A stretch of 64,000 bases of DNA from Streptomyces sp. I05A-00742 (GTDB lineage Bacteria; Actinomycetota; Actinomycetes; Streptomycetales; Streptomycetaceae): positions 36,503 through 100,502 of the forward strand of contig NZ_JABETO010000014.1 in assembly GCF_013055795.1 (NCBI RefSeq). Direction: 5' to 3'. This document shows, in pieces, positions 8,336 to 16,742 of the stretch (within the stretch, counting starts at the first letter, position 1; each line of letters opens with the position of its first letter). A program made the position numbers and the translations under genes. The notes beneath the pieces are model-generated. The model saw only the letters and a program-made list of their open reading frames with translations. It did not search any database and was not told where the DNA came from.

Positions 8336-9589
8336 ATGCCCATGTACACCCCGTTCCCCGCGCCCTCCGAGACCTCCCTCACTCCCCAACTAGACGTCGC
8401 CGGTGAGCTGCTGACCCTGCTGAACGACACCTCCACCGAACCGCGCCCCGACGACCAGCTGGAGGCCCTGACCCTGGCCGTCGCCGCCGACCTGCCCGTA
8501 CTCCTCTGGGGCGAGCCGGGGATCGGCAAGACCGCGGCCCTGACGCAGCTGGCCGCGACGCTGGACCTCCCTCTCACCACGGTCATCGCCAGCGTGCACG
8601 AACCGTCCGACTTCTCGGGCCTGCCCGTGATCGGGGACGACCCGGCGGAGCAGGGCGTCCCCATGGCCCCGCCGGACTGGGCGGTGCGACTGGTCCGGGC
8701 CGGCCGGGGACTGCTGTTCCTCGACGAGTTGTCGACCGCGCCACCGGCCGTCCAGGCCGCCCTGCTCCGCCTGGTGCTGGAGCGCCGGATCGGCGCCCTG
8801 CGCCTGCCGCCCGGCGTCCGGATCGTGGCCGCCGCCAACCCGCGTTCCTCGGCGGCCGACGGCTGGGAACTGAGCCCGCCGCTGGCCAACCGGTTCGTCC
8901 ACCTCCAGTGGACGCACGACCATGATGTCGTGGTGCGCGGCCTCGGCGGCACCTGGCCCCGGGCCGAGCTGCCCCGCCTCGACCGGGAACGGCTGCCGGA
9001 GGCCGTGGCGTTCGCCCGCCGCGCGGTGTGCGGGCTCCTCTCCGCCCGCCCGGGGCTGGTGCACCGGCTGCCCGGCAACGAGGCCCGCAGGGGCGGCGCC
9101 TGGCCGTCACCCCGGAGCTGGGAGGCGACCCTGCGTCTGATCGCCTTCGCGACCGCGGCCGGCTCCTCCCGCGACGTCCTCTCCCTGCTGGTCAGGGGCA
9201 CGGTGGGGGACGGCCCCGGGCTGGAACTGCTGGCCGCCCTGGACCGGATGGACCTCCCCGACCCCGAGACGCTCCTCGCCGACCCGGCGGCCGCCGTCCT
9301 GCCCGAGCGGGGCGACCTCCGTCAGGCCGCGCTCGACGCCGTGGTGTCCGCCGTCCGCAAGCGCCCGGAGCGGTCCCGCTGGGACGCGGCGTGGGCGCTC
9401 CTGGTCCGGGCAGTGGAGACCGGCGCCCCTGACGTGGTGGTCGTCCCCGCGACCACGCTCGCCACGCTGCGCCGGGAGGACTGGGACGTCCCCGCGTCGA
9501 TCGAGCGGCTCGCCGGAGCGGCGTCCCTCTCCCGGCGGGCGGACGACGCGGCGGCCCGGGCCGCGCTCGCCGCGCGGGGTGGCCGGTGA
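8336..9589 (+). CDS. MoxR-type AAA+ ATPase
   Basis: The 417-residue protein has an AAA+ core with Walker A GEPGIGKT (residues 59-66), Walker B LLFLDE with D130-E131, and a sensor-1 asparagine in VAAANP, matching the MoxR/AAA_5 group. Such ATPases act as chaperones that load or remodel partners, usually with a VWA-domain protein. ATG 8336 follows CAGGTGATCACC; an in-frame ATG is at 8342. An open frame runs further upstream through the repeat array but has no good start there. The C-terminal part (about 260-417) is helical and not recognised. The stop overlaps the GTG of the next gene by four bases (GTGA), so the two are translationally coupled. Confidence 0.87.
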   Translation: MPMYTPFPAPSETSLTPQLDVAGELLTLLNDTSTEPRPDDQLEALTLAVAADLPVLLWGEPGIGKTAALTQLAATLDLPLTTVIASVHEPSDFSGLPVIGDDPAEQGVPMAPPDWAVRLVRAGRGLLFLDELSTAPPAVQAALLRLVLERRIGALRLPPGVRIVAAANPRSSAADGWELSPPLANRFVHLQWTHDHDVVVRGLGGTWPRAELPRLDRERLPEAVAFARRAVCGLLSARPGLVHRLPGNEARRGGAWPSPRSWEATLRLIAFATAAGSSRDVLSLLVRGTVGDGPGLELLAALDRMDLPDPETLLADPAAAVLPERGDLRQAALDAVVSAVRKRPERSRWDAAWALLVRAVETGAPDVVVVPATTLATLRREDWDVPASIERLAGAASLSRRADDAAARAALAARGGR

Positions 9590-10854
9590 ACGCGGACGGA
9601 CAGGGCACGACGCCGCGGGCGCTCGACCGCGACAAGCTGTTCGCCGCCCGGCTCCACGCCGCCCGGGCCCGGCCCTACCTGGCGACGGCGCTGTTCGCCC
9701 TGCACACCGTGGAGTCCCGGCGGGTGCCGACGATGGCCGTCGACCGGCACTGGCGGTGCTACGTCTCACCGGCGTTCGTGGACCGGACGCCGGTGGAGGA
9801 ACTGGCGGGGGTCTGGGTCCACGAGGTGTCGCACCTGCTGCGCGACCACCACGGGCGCAGCGACCGGGCCGCCCGGGAGCACGGCCTGACCGGCCCGGGC
9901 GACCGGCTGCGGATGAACATCGCCGCGGACTGCGAGATCAACGACGACATCTACGGCGACGGACTGGTCCGGCCCGAAGGCGCCGTCCGGCCGGAGACCT
10001 TGCATCTGCGCGACGGGGAGCTGATGGAGGACTACCTGCGCCAGTTCCGGCTCGGCCCGCTGGCCCAGGACCTGGTCTGGCTGGACTGCGGCAGCGGCGC
10101 CGACGGCCTGGACCGGGAGTGGGAACGCGGGCCGGACGGCGCGCACGGCCTCGGCGCGCACGACATCGACGCCGTGCGGTTCCGCGTGGCGCAGGGCATC
10201 ACCGCCCGCCCCGGTGACGCCCCGGCGGGATGGCGGCGGTGGGCCGAGGAGGCGTTCCATCCGCCGCAGCCCTGGCGGGAACTGCTGGGCGCGGCGGTCC
10301 GTTCGGCCGTCTCCGGCTCCGGCGCGGGCGAGGACTACACCTACGGCCGGCCGTCGCGGCGCTCGGCCGGAGTGCCGGGCGCCGTGCTGCCGAGCCTCCG
10401 GCGCAGGCCGCCCCGGGTCTCCGTGGTCATCGACACGTCCGGGTCGGTCAGCGACGCCGAACTGGGCAGCGCCCTCCTGGAGGTCGCCGCCATCTCCCGC
10501 GCCGTGGGCGGCCGTCGCGACCTGGTCTCCGTGCTGCCGTGCGACGCGGCGGCCCAGGCCGTGCACCCGCTGTGCCGCGCCGAAGGGATACCCCTGGTGG
10601 GCGGCGGCGGCACGGACCTCCGCGCCGGCTTCGCCCGCGCGCTCCGGTCCCACCCCCGCCCGGACGTCGTCGTGGCCCTCACCGACGGGCAGACGCCGTG
10701 GCCGGACACCCGCCCGCCGTGCCGGACGGTCGTGGGGCTGTTCCCGCGGCTGCCGTCGACGTCATGGGACGAGGACGACCCCGACTACCGGCCGGACGTG
10801 CCGCCGGCGTGGGCGAGGGTGGTGGAGATCGGGTCGGGTCCTGCTGCGCGATGA
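9586..10854 (+). CDS. VWA-like protein with putative metallopeptidase domain (DUF2201)
   Basis: The 422-residue protein combines an N-terminal zinc-peptidase-like domain, with the motif HEVSH (H79, E80, H83) and a downstream DCEIND segment (E117), and a C-terminal VWA-like domain with a MIDAS signature: DTSGS (D283, S285, S287), T343 in GGGGTDLR and D367 in LTDGQT. This is the DUF2201 architecture. Its start overlaps the MoxR stop by four bases. Together they form a MoxR-VWA pair in which the ATPase probably acts on, or is targeted by, the metal-dependent adhesion domain. Whether the peptidase is active is not known. No signal peptide is seen, so the complex is cytoplasmic. Confidence 0.85.
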   Translation: MNADGQGTTPRALDRDKLFAARLHAARARPYLATALFALHTVESRRVPTMAVDRHWRCYVSPAFVDRTPVEELAGVWVHEVSHLLRDHHGRSDRAAREHGLTGPGDRLRMNIAADCEINDDIYGDGLVRPEGAVRPETLHLRDGELMEDYLRQFRLGPLAQDLVWLDCGSGADGLDREWERGPDGAHGLGAHDIDAVRFRVAQGITARPGDAPAGWRRWAEEAFHPPQPWRELLGAAVRSAVSGSGAGEDYTYGRPSRRSAGVPGAVLPSLRRRPPRVSVVIDTSGSVSDAELGSALLEVAAISRAVGGRRDLVSVLPCDAAAQAVHPLCRAEGIPLVGGGGTDLRAGFARALRSHPRPDVVVALTDGQTPWPDTRPPCRTVVGLFPRLPSTSWDEDDPDYRPDVPPAWARVVEIGSGPAAR

Positions 10855-10898
10855 GCGCCCGGGCCCGGGCGGGCGTGCGGGCGTGCGTCTCCGAACGC

Positions 10899-11603
10899 CT
10901 AGTCGGCTTCCGCCCCGTACTCCTGGACCACCTTGTCCCCGTTGTCCTTGTAGTACACGTGGGTCACATTGCCGTACTGGCCCGCACGAAACGTGCGGTG
11001 CCGGTTGTGACGTTCGGACGCCCGGTTGGTGGTCACCGTGTAGGTCCAGCACGCATTGATCGTGATCTCTTCCAGGTGCTTCCCATAGACGTCGAAGTTG
11101 TCCGGGCATGCTTCCGCGTAGTCCTCGTCGAGGTAGTACCTGAACCTCCTGACCTCGGAATCGGCGGCGATCGCAAGGGTGTCCACCTTGACGAGACAGT
11201 CATGGAACTCCAGTATCCGCAGAGGCTGTTCCTTGTCGACGACGATCGGAGAGCCGCCGACATACTTCGACTCCCGCAGGCGCAGATCGACCAGAGCCGG
11301 ATGGGCGAAAACCGAGTCGTTGAACGCGACGCGCTTGACGTCCAAGGTCCTGAGGTTCGGGCAGCTCGCCGCGAAGTCGATGTGCTGCAGCTCGCCGTGA
11401 CCGTTGATGCCATAACCGGACTGCACCTTCAGACTGCGGACAAGGTTGCCGTGCTCGCCGAGAAAGCGCGCCAGGCGTGCGTATCCGGCTGCGTCAAGGC
11501 CCTTCGCGTGCAGGCTGACGGATCCCGGCTCGATACCGGCCACCTTGTCGAGGCTCGCGATGTTCTGGGGATATATACGGCGGGAGACAAGCTTGGGAGG
11601 CAT
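10899..11603 (-). CDS. Leucine-rich-repeat-like protein of unknown function
   Basis: The 234-residue protein has a repeating pattern resembling leucine-rich repeats: LVRSLKVQSG, CPNLRTLDVKRV, HPALVDLRLRES, QPLRILEFHDC, HLEEITINACW. There is no signal peptide. ATG 11603 follows AAAGG at a good distance; an in-frame TTG lies just before it. Base composition is visibly lower in GC than in the neighbours (many A/T third positions), which suggests acquisition by transfer. It stands alone, convergent with the VWA gene, and its partner is unknown. The repeats suggest a binding role; I cannot name a function. Confidence 0.65.
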   Translation of the reverse strand: MPPKLVSRRIYPQNIASLDKVAGIEPGSVSLHAKGLDAAGYARLARFLGEHGNLVRSLKVQSGYGINGHGELQHIDFAASCPNLRTLDVKRVAFNDSVFAHPALVDLRLRESKYVGGSPIVVDKEQPLRILEFHDCLVKVDTLAIAADSEVRRFRYYLDEDYAEACPDNFDVYGKHLEEITINACWTYTVTTNRASERHNRHRTFRAGQYGNVTHVYYKDNGDKVVQEYGAEAD

Positions 11604-11776
11604 CAAGCAACCTTTCGGAACGGTTCAACTCCAGGTGTCTGCACGGACGTTAACACCGGCCTACGACAGGACAGCTCTGCCCGCCACCGCCCCGCGTCCG
11701 AGCCGGCTCGGTGCCGGACCGGGCGGTGACGGGCGCAGCGTCCGTCGCGGCGATGGCGTCGGCGCCGCCGGAACGC

Positions 11777-11818
11777 GAAACGCCGGACGGGCCATCAATC
11801 AGCCTCGTCCGGCGTTTC
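11777..11818 (-). terminator. Hairpin terminator after the lipoprotein gene
   Basis: GAAACGCCGGACG and CGTCCGGCGTTTC form a perfect 13-bp stem with a 16-base loop, 27 bases past the lipoprotein stop codon. The stem ends in a GTTTC/GAAAC pair that gives a short T tract on the minus strand. Confidence 0.75.
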
Positions 11819-11845
11819 CTGCTGCTCCTGAGCCCTTCCGGGCCC

Positions 11846-13360
11846 CTAACCCTTCCGCGGCTTCGAGCCCGCCAGCTTCCACTCCCGGTGCAGCCCCGGC
11901 AGCGGCAGCTTCCGCTCGAAGACTGGGGTGCCGAATATCTTCAACTGGAGCTGGAGCGCGCCGTTCAGGTCGACACCGCCGAACGCCCCCCACGTCCCCT
12001 TCAGTGACTTCTTCCCGTCGCTCGACGCGGTCGCCCGCACGTCGCCCTCGGCCCGCAGGTACGGCGAGAGGTTGCCCGTCACGCCGACCGTGCCGTAGAG
12101 ACCGACGGTCGCCTCCGCGCCCAGCGCGGCCTTCACCCGGCCGCCGGCGGCCACCGAGGCCCGTACGGGCGAGCCTTTGAGGGAGGATTTGCTGACGGGG
12201 GCCCAGCCCTTGGCGCGGCTGTAGGAGCCGCCGACCGTGAAGTCGCCCTTGACGTCCTGCTTCACGTCGACGCTGATCTTCCCGTCGGCGTCCACCTGGA
12301 GGTAGCAGGTGAGGTCGGCGTTGACCACGACCGGCACCGGGCCGACCTGCACGACCGGCGTCGCGTGCAGGGTGGCGAACGGAATCCGCAGCGGCGCGGC
12401 CTCCGTGGACGCGGCGGCCTGGCCCTTCAGCTCCCACTGGGCCGACCAGTCGCCGGCCAGGGCCAGGGACGCGGTGCCGGGCGCGCGGCCGTCCGTGCCC
12501 CGGCCGTCGTAGGCGAAGTCGACCTCGGGGGCGAGCTGGACGAAGCCGTCGACCGACGCCTTCGCGGACGCCGGGGCGCCCTTGGCGGTGGCGATCGCCG
12601 TCGCGACGTCGACGCGCAGGCTGCCCAGGGGCAGCTTGGCGCCCTGCGGACCGAAGCGCGGGAACCTGCGCTTCGGTCCGCAGGGCGCCAGGCTGCCCAG
12701 GGGCAGCTTGGCGCCCTGCGGACCGAAGCGCAGGTTCCCGCGCTTCGCCCAGGACACCTTGACGCCGGGAACGAGCGGCTTGACCTTGACGGCGGCCGGG
12801 TCGACGGCGACCTTGCCCTTCGCCTCGGAGGCACCCAGCAGCGCGGGGAGCGTCGCCGGGGCGGTGCGGATCTCCAGGCCCTTGTCGGTCTTCCCGACCA
12901 CCTTGGTGACCTTGGCCAGCACGCCGTCCGGAGCGCCGGGCGTGGGGGCGCTGGCGAAGACGTCACCGACGGCGACGGGCTTCGCCGGGGCCGCCGGCCG
13001 CCCGGAGCCGGGCTTCCCGCCGCCCTCGCCGCTCCCTCCCGAGGCCGAGATGACGGCCCGTCCGCTCTTCCGGTCGTACGAGGCCACCTTCAGCGCCGAC
13101 TTGCGCGGCTGCTGCTGCCGGGGCGCGGCCGACGTCCCGGACGTCGCGTCCGGGGCGACCACGGCGGCGGCGCCCGCGGGGGCCGCCGCGACCGCGAGTT
13201 CCTGCGGGGCCGACGGGGCGGGGGCGGCGGGCGCCGCGGCCCGGTCGTCGGTCTTCTCGGGGGGCGGACCGCCGGACGACGAGCATCCGGTGAGGGCCAG
13301 GGACAGGCCGGTCAGGGCCGTCAGGGCGGGGAAGAGCACTCTCTTGTGGCGCTTGCGCAA
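11846..13360 (-). CDS. Large lipoprotein of unknown function
   Basis: From TTG 13360 the product has 504 residues. This start has GAGGA six bases upstream and gives a compact lipoprotein signal, LRKRHKRVLFPALTALTG, ending in the lipobox LTGC. The ATG at 13390 has no ribosome binding site and is the alternative. After a Pro/Ala-rich spacer (about 25-100) comes a mostly beta-structured ectodomain of about 400 residues with no family that I know. A direct repeat RFGPQGAKLPLGSL occurs twice (first residues 24 apart) and the DNA between is an inverted copy, so this section has been locally duplicated. It is a single-gene unit closed by a hairpin terminator. Confidence 0.7.
   Translation of the reverse strand: MRKRHKRVLFPALTALTGLSLALTGCSSSGGPPPEKTDDRAAAPAAPAPSAPQELAVAAAPAGAAAVVAPDATSGTSAAPRQQQPRKSALKVASYDRKSGRAVISASGGSGEGGGKPGSGRPAAPAKPVAVGDVFASAPTPGAPDGVLAKVTKVVGKTDKGLEIRTAPATLPALLGASEAKGKVAVDPAAVKVKPLVPGVKVSWAKRGNLRFGPQGAKLPLGSLAPCGPKRRFPRFGPQGAKLPLGSLRVDVATAIATAKGAPASAKASVDGFVQLAPEVDFAYDGRGTDGRAPGTASLALAGDWSAQWELKGQAAASTEAAPLRIPFATLHATPVVQVGPVPVVVNADLTCYLQVDADGKISVDVKQDVKGDFTVGGSYSRAKGWAPVSKSSLKGSPVRASVAAGGRVKAALGAEATVGLYGTVGVTGNLSPYLRAEGDVRATASSDGKKSLKGTWGAFGGVDLNGALQLQLKIFGTPVFERKLPLPGLHREWKLAGSKPRKG
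12652..12747. repeat. 39-bp perfect inverted repeat inside a coding sequence
   Basis: Arms 12652-12690 and 12709-12747 are exact reverse complements separated by 18 bases, which themselves hold a CTGCC/GGCAG stem. A 43-base direct repeat (12617-12659 and 12689-12731, offset 72 bases or 24 codons) overlaps the structure. The reading frame of the lipoprotein stays open throughout, so the duplication is in frame. Confidence 0.93.
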
Positions 13361-13565
13361 GTCTGATCCTCGGGGGCGTGCCTGCCGCATGACAGCGGGA
13401 CGAACTGCGATTACTCACTGGTAAGGAACCGCATGATCGTGTCATGCACGCCGCGAACCGAGAATCGATCGCCCGGGGCTCAGCGGATGATCTGCGTCAC
13501 AGGCGCCGGGTGGATCACGGGCGCCGGGGCGCCGGAACGTTCCGGCCCGCCTCGGGGCCGGTGCG

Positions 13566-14429
13566 TCACAACGGCCGGAACACCGAGACGCGGCAGGAGA
13601 CGGTGACGCTCAGCGGCAGGTCCAGCCGGGCGATGCGGGACCGCAGCTCCTCCGGCGTGACGTGCCGCGCTGACGGGCCCATGAGCACCAGGTTCTCCAC
13701 GTCCGCGGCCGGGAGGCCGACGGTGTACTCGTGCGTGGCGGACCCGTCGGGGGCGAAGCGGTCGCCGAGCGTCCGCCGCAGCCGGTCCTCCTTGTCCGCG
13801 TCCACCGTGAGCAGGCCCAGGGACTCCCGCAGCCCGGCCAGGTGACGGGCGGTCGGCGTCACGACCACGAGCGCGCCGCCCGGCCGCAGGACCCGGTGGA
13901 ACTCCTCCCCGTTGCGCGGCGCGAAGACGTTGAGCACGACGTCCACGGACCCCGAACGCACCGGCAGCGGCCGCCACACGTCCCACGTCGCCGCCCAGGC
14001 CCGCGGATGGGCACGGGCCGCCTGGCGCAGCGCGAACTTGGAGGCGTCGAGCCCCAGTCCGACGGCCCCCGGCAGCACGTCCAGCGCCGCGGCGAGGTAG
14101 TGACCGGTACCGGCACCCGCGTCCAGGAGCGTGCCGTCGGCCGGGCACAGCGACGCCACGGTCCGGGCCAGCTCCCGGGTCAGCGGGTCGTAGTGACCGG
14201 CCCCCAGGAACGCCGAGCGCGCCCGCACCATGTCCGCCGTGTCCGCGCTGCCGCCCCGCACATTGCCGGTCAGCAGACCGACGTACCCCTGTCGCGCGAT
14301 GTCGAACGAGTGACGCCCCGCGCAGCGCACCACCCCCTCGTCCAGCGCCAGCCGGTCGCCGCAGTGCGGGCAGGTCAGGACGGAGAGGAGGCGGAGCCGC
14401 ACCTCACGGGCGGCGGGAAGGGCGGGCAT
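13566..14429 (-). CDS. 23S rRNA (guanine-N1) methyltransferase, RlmA/TlrB family
   Basis: The 287-residue protein opens with a zinc ribbon: C20, C23, C36 and H40 in LTCPHCGDRLALDEG and CAGRHSFD, followed by the family hallmark ARQGYVGLLTG. The methyltransferase fold follows with the S-adenosylmethionine loop DAGAGTGHY (104-112) and NVFAPRNGEEFHRVLRPGG. This is the RlmA group, which methylates N1 of G745 (RlmA-I) or G748 (RlmA-II, the tylosin-resistance enzyme TlrB) in 23S rRNA hairpin 35. Gram-positive members are usually G748 enzymes. Substrate choice cannot be read from the sequence. It is a single-gene unit without macrolide biosynthesis genes near it, so it is probably housekeeping or intrinsic resistance. 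Confidence 0.88.
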   Translation of the reverse strand: MPALPAAREVRLRLLSVLTCPHCGDRLALDEGVVRCAGRHSFDIARQGYVGLLTGNVRGGSADTADMVRARSAFLGAGHYDPLTRELARTVASLCPADGTLLDAGAGTGHYLAAALDVLPGAVGLGLDASKFALRQAARAHPRAWAATWDVWRPLPVRSGSVDVVLNVFAPRNGEEFHRVLRPGGALVVVTPTARHLAGLRESLGLLTVDADKEDRLRRTLGDRFAPDGSATHEYTVGLPAADVENLVLMGPSARHVTPEELRSRIARLDLPLSVTVSCRVSVFRPL

Positions 14430-14762
14430 ACGTGGTCCTCCGCAGCGGTCGGCCGCGTGTCAGCAGTGAACGGTCGGGATCGTCGGCGGCCGGACGAACG
14501 AGCGCCGTGGCGTGACCCCGCCTCAGCGGAAGACGAGAGGACAGCTGGAGAATGCCATGGCCACGAGGCTAACACGGGGCCGTGCAGGGGCTCCTGGGCA
14601 ACGACGGGGCACCTGGGAGGGCTGGTCGCGACGGGGAGCAGGGGCCGCCCGGGGCGGTGCCGGATCCGCGGACGGAGCGGGGGCGACAGACCCGGCGATC
14701 TCCCCGGGGACAAACGATCCGCGCGAAGCGACAACCCGCCCGCCCCCGCACCACCGGTCACG
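14430..14762. other. Gap without a recognised gene
   Basis: The 333 bases between the methyltransferase start and the membrane-protein stop hold the methyltransferase promoter region. Open frames here are composition artefacts with arginine- and proline-rich translations; I see no RNA gene or clear repeat. Confidence 0.5.
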
Positions 14763-15239
14763 TCACCCCGCGGCGCGCCCGTTCCCGAAGTGGCCGGCGG
14801 AGTCCCCCTTCCACAGCAGGGCGACCGCGACGAGCCCGGCGGCGCAGGGGAGCAGCCCGGCCACGGTCATCGGCGTCGGATGCGGCTGGGTGAAGTTGTA
14901 GACGGAGAGAAAGGTCGCCAGCACGAAGACCGCAGTCGAGGCGGCCCGCGCCCACCGTTTTCCCCGGCGGCCGGCCCACGCCAGCCAGGTCCACAGAACG
15001 AGGCCGGCAACAGCGAGGGTGAAGAGATAGGTGAGGATGCCGGACTCCGCCGCGTCGAGCCGGGACGGGTCGTGCGGATAGGCGCTCCGCAGCCGGTCGG
15101 CGAGGGAGTCGGAGGTGGCCTGGTCGATGACCGGGAAGGCGGCGGCGATCAGCGTGAGCACCGCTCCCGCGTACATGGCGTTGATCGCCTTCCGCACGGA
15201 GGCGGGCACCGGCCGTCGTTGCTGGGTCTGGGCGGACAT
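14763..15239 (-). CDS. Small integral membrane protein, probable target of the divergent TetR
   Basis: The 158-residue protein has four predicted membrane segments at about residues 22-41, 67-89, 98-114 and 125-143, a short cytoplasmic N terminus and the signature KAINAMYAGAVLTLIAAAFP. ATG 15239 has AGGAG five bases upstream. Function is unknown. It is divergent from a TetR regulator; a 25-bp palindrome in the 111-base gap is a likely shared operator, so this protein is the best candidate for the gene that the TetR controls. Confidence 0.75.
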   Translation of the reverse strand: MSAQTQQRRPVPASVRKAINAMYAGAVLTLIAAAFPVIDQATSDSLADRLRSAYPHDPSRLDAAESGILTYLFTLAVAGLVLWTWLAWAGRRGKRWARAASTAVFVLATFLSVYNFTQPHPTPMTVAGLLPCAAGLVAVALLWKGDSAGHFGNGRAAG

Positions 15240-15304
15240 GAGTCTCCTCGTGGTGCGTCATTGGTAGCGTGTACCGGACTTCGGACGTGGAGTTACGGAT
15301 ATCA

Positions 15305-15329
15305 AACTTGGAACATGGTGTCTCAAGTT
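15305..15329. promoter_or_regulatory. 25-bp palindromic operator between membrane protein and TetR genes
   Basis: AACTTG-GA-ACA-TGG-TGT-CT-CAAGTT: the outer six and the inner three bases on each side are exactly symmetric. It ends 21 bases before the TetR GTG and lies 66 bases before the divergent membrane-protein ATG. Length and form suit a TetR-family dimer site. Confidence 0.7.
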
Positions 15330-15350
15330 CTTGATCGAGAGGCTACACCC

Positions 15351-16256
15351 GTGCGGGACGAGCAACCACCCACCGGCCTGGCCCGGCGCCGCCGCAGGCT
15401 CTCCGACGAGGAGACCGCGCAGCGCATGCTGCGGACCGCGCTGGCCATGGTCAACGAGACCGGTCTGACCGTGAGCCTGGAACACATCGGCTTCGAGGAC
15501 GTCATCCGCGAGGCCGGGGTGTCCCGCAGCGCCGTCTACCGCCGCTGGCCCTACAAGGACCTGTTCTTCAGCGACCTCCTCAAGGAGCTCGCCGGAGCCA
15601 CCGGCCCCGCGGCCCTCGCCGAGGCCCGGTCCTCCGCCCTCGTCCGGCGCGTGGTGCTGGAACGCCTCGACTGGCTCGCCACCCCGGCCCAACGGCACGA
15701 CCTGTGCGTCGAACTGCTGCGCCAGGGCGCGCTGGGCGACTTCGAGACCATCCACGGCTCGACGGAGTGGCGCACCTTCATCGCCCTCCACGCGACCTTC
15801 CTCAGCCTGGCCGACGGCGAGCTCCGCGAGGAGGTCCGCTCGGCGCTGGCCCGGACCGAACGGGGCTTCGTGGAGCGGATCTCCGGAACGTACGCCCGCC
15901 TGGCCGGCCTCCTCGGCTACCGGCTGCGTCCCGGCTTCGACGCCACCTTCGACACCCTGGCGACGCTCGTCGGCGCGACCATGCGGGGACTGGTCATCAC
16001 CGCCCTCACCAGCCCCGGCATGGCCGACCGCCGCGTCCGGGCCAACCCCTTCGGCGCGGCCGGCACCGCCGAGTGGTCCGAACCGGCGCTGGCCGTCGCC
16101 GGAGTCGCCCTGTCCTTCCTCGAACCCGATCCCACGGTCGTCTGGGACGAGGCCCGGATCGCGGACGTCCGCGGGGCTCTGGAGGCGGACGAACGGGCAG
16201 GCAGGCGTGAGAGCACGGAGGAAGCACGGGCAGCGGGCGGCCCCTCGGACGGCTGA
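15351..16256 (+). CDS. TetR family transcriptional regulator
   Basis: The 301-residue protein carries an N-terminal TetR helix-turn-helix at about residues 20-65, with the recognition helix in VSRSAVYRRWPYKD, and a long all-helical ligand-binding half. It is longer than the usual 190-220 residues through its C-terminal tail. GTG 15351 has GAGAGG seven bases upstream; ATG 15315 is in frame but lies inside the palindromic operator, so it is unlikely. It probably represses itself and the divergent small membrane protein. The ligand is unknown. Confidence 0.87.
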   Translation: MRDEQPPTGLARRRRRLSDEETAQRMLRTALAMVNETGLTVSLEHIGFEDVIREAGVSRSAVYRRWPYKDLFFSDLLKELAGATGPAALAEARSSALVRRVVLERLDWLATPAQRHDLCVELLRQGALGDFETIHGSTEWRTFIALHATFLSLADGELREEVRSALARTERGFVERISGTYARLAGLLGYRLRPGFDATFDTLATLVGATMRGLVITALTSPGMADRRVRANPFGAAGTAEWSEPALAVAGVALSFLEPDPTVVWDEARIADVRGALEADERAGRRESTEEARAAGGPSDG

Positions 16257-16266
16257 GACAGCCTCC

Positions 16267-16641
16267 TCAGTCGTACCGCTGCCACGTGAACATGGCGCGG
16301 TCGAACCGCCGTTCCGCCAGATCCCGCGGGCGTATGAGCCAGTAGAGGCAGCCGTCGCTCATGGCGAACTGGGCGAGCAGCGTCCACCCCCCCTCCCCCA
16401 GGTCCGGTGCGAAGGCCTCCTCGGCCACCGGGTGCCAGGGATCGGGCACGGACGCCTCCAGCCGGACGGACAACGGCACGCGCGGAATGGCGTCCGCCCC
16501 GGCGGACGCCTCGTCCCCGGCCTCTGCCCGGACCAGGCGGGCACAGGGCCGGAGCAGCGAGATCCAGCGCTCCGCGGCAGCGGCCGGAAGGTGCGCTCGG
16601 GCAACGGCACGCAGCTCGTCGGCTGCGCTCTGCGACGTCAT
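16267..16641 (-). CDS. DUF1963-like protein with the central part missing
   Basis: The 124-residue product looks like the two ends of a DUF1963 (YwqG-like) protein joined together. Residues 1-40 (DELRAVARAHLPAAAAERWI, then LLRPCARLV) match the family N terminus as I know it, and residues 80-124 (WTLLAQFAMSDGCLYWLIRP, then DLAERRFDRAMFTWQ) match its C terminus. The family is normally about 250-290 residues, so roughly 150 central residues are absent. The frame is intact. It could be a reduced functional protein or a decaying gene; the intact flanks argue for a clean in-frame deletion. Confidence 0.6.
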   Translation of the reverse strand: MTSQSAADELRAVARAHLPAAAAERWISLLRPCARLVRAEAGDEASAGADAIPRVPLSVRLEASVPDPWHPVAEEAFAPDLGEGGWTLLAQFAMSDGCLYWLIRPRDLAERRFDRAMFTWQRYD

Positions 16642-16742
16642 GCTCCGATGATGCCGGGCACCACTGACAACGGGCCCTGACCTGCGCCGGAATGGCCCGC
16701 ACCCGCCCCAACTCCCCTACCGCACCAGCCCGGACGACGACC

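Noticed and set aside
13731..15350. Long plus-strand upstream extension of the TetR frame to 13731
   Set aside because: It runs antisense through the methyltransferase and membrane-protein genes and the translation is low complexity; the TetR domain begins at 15351.
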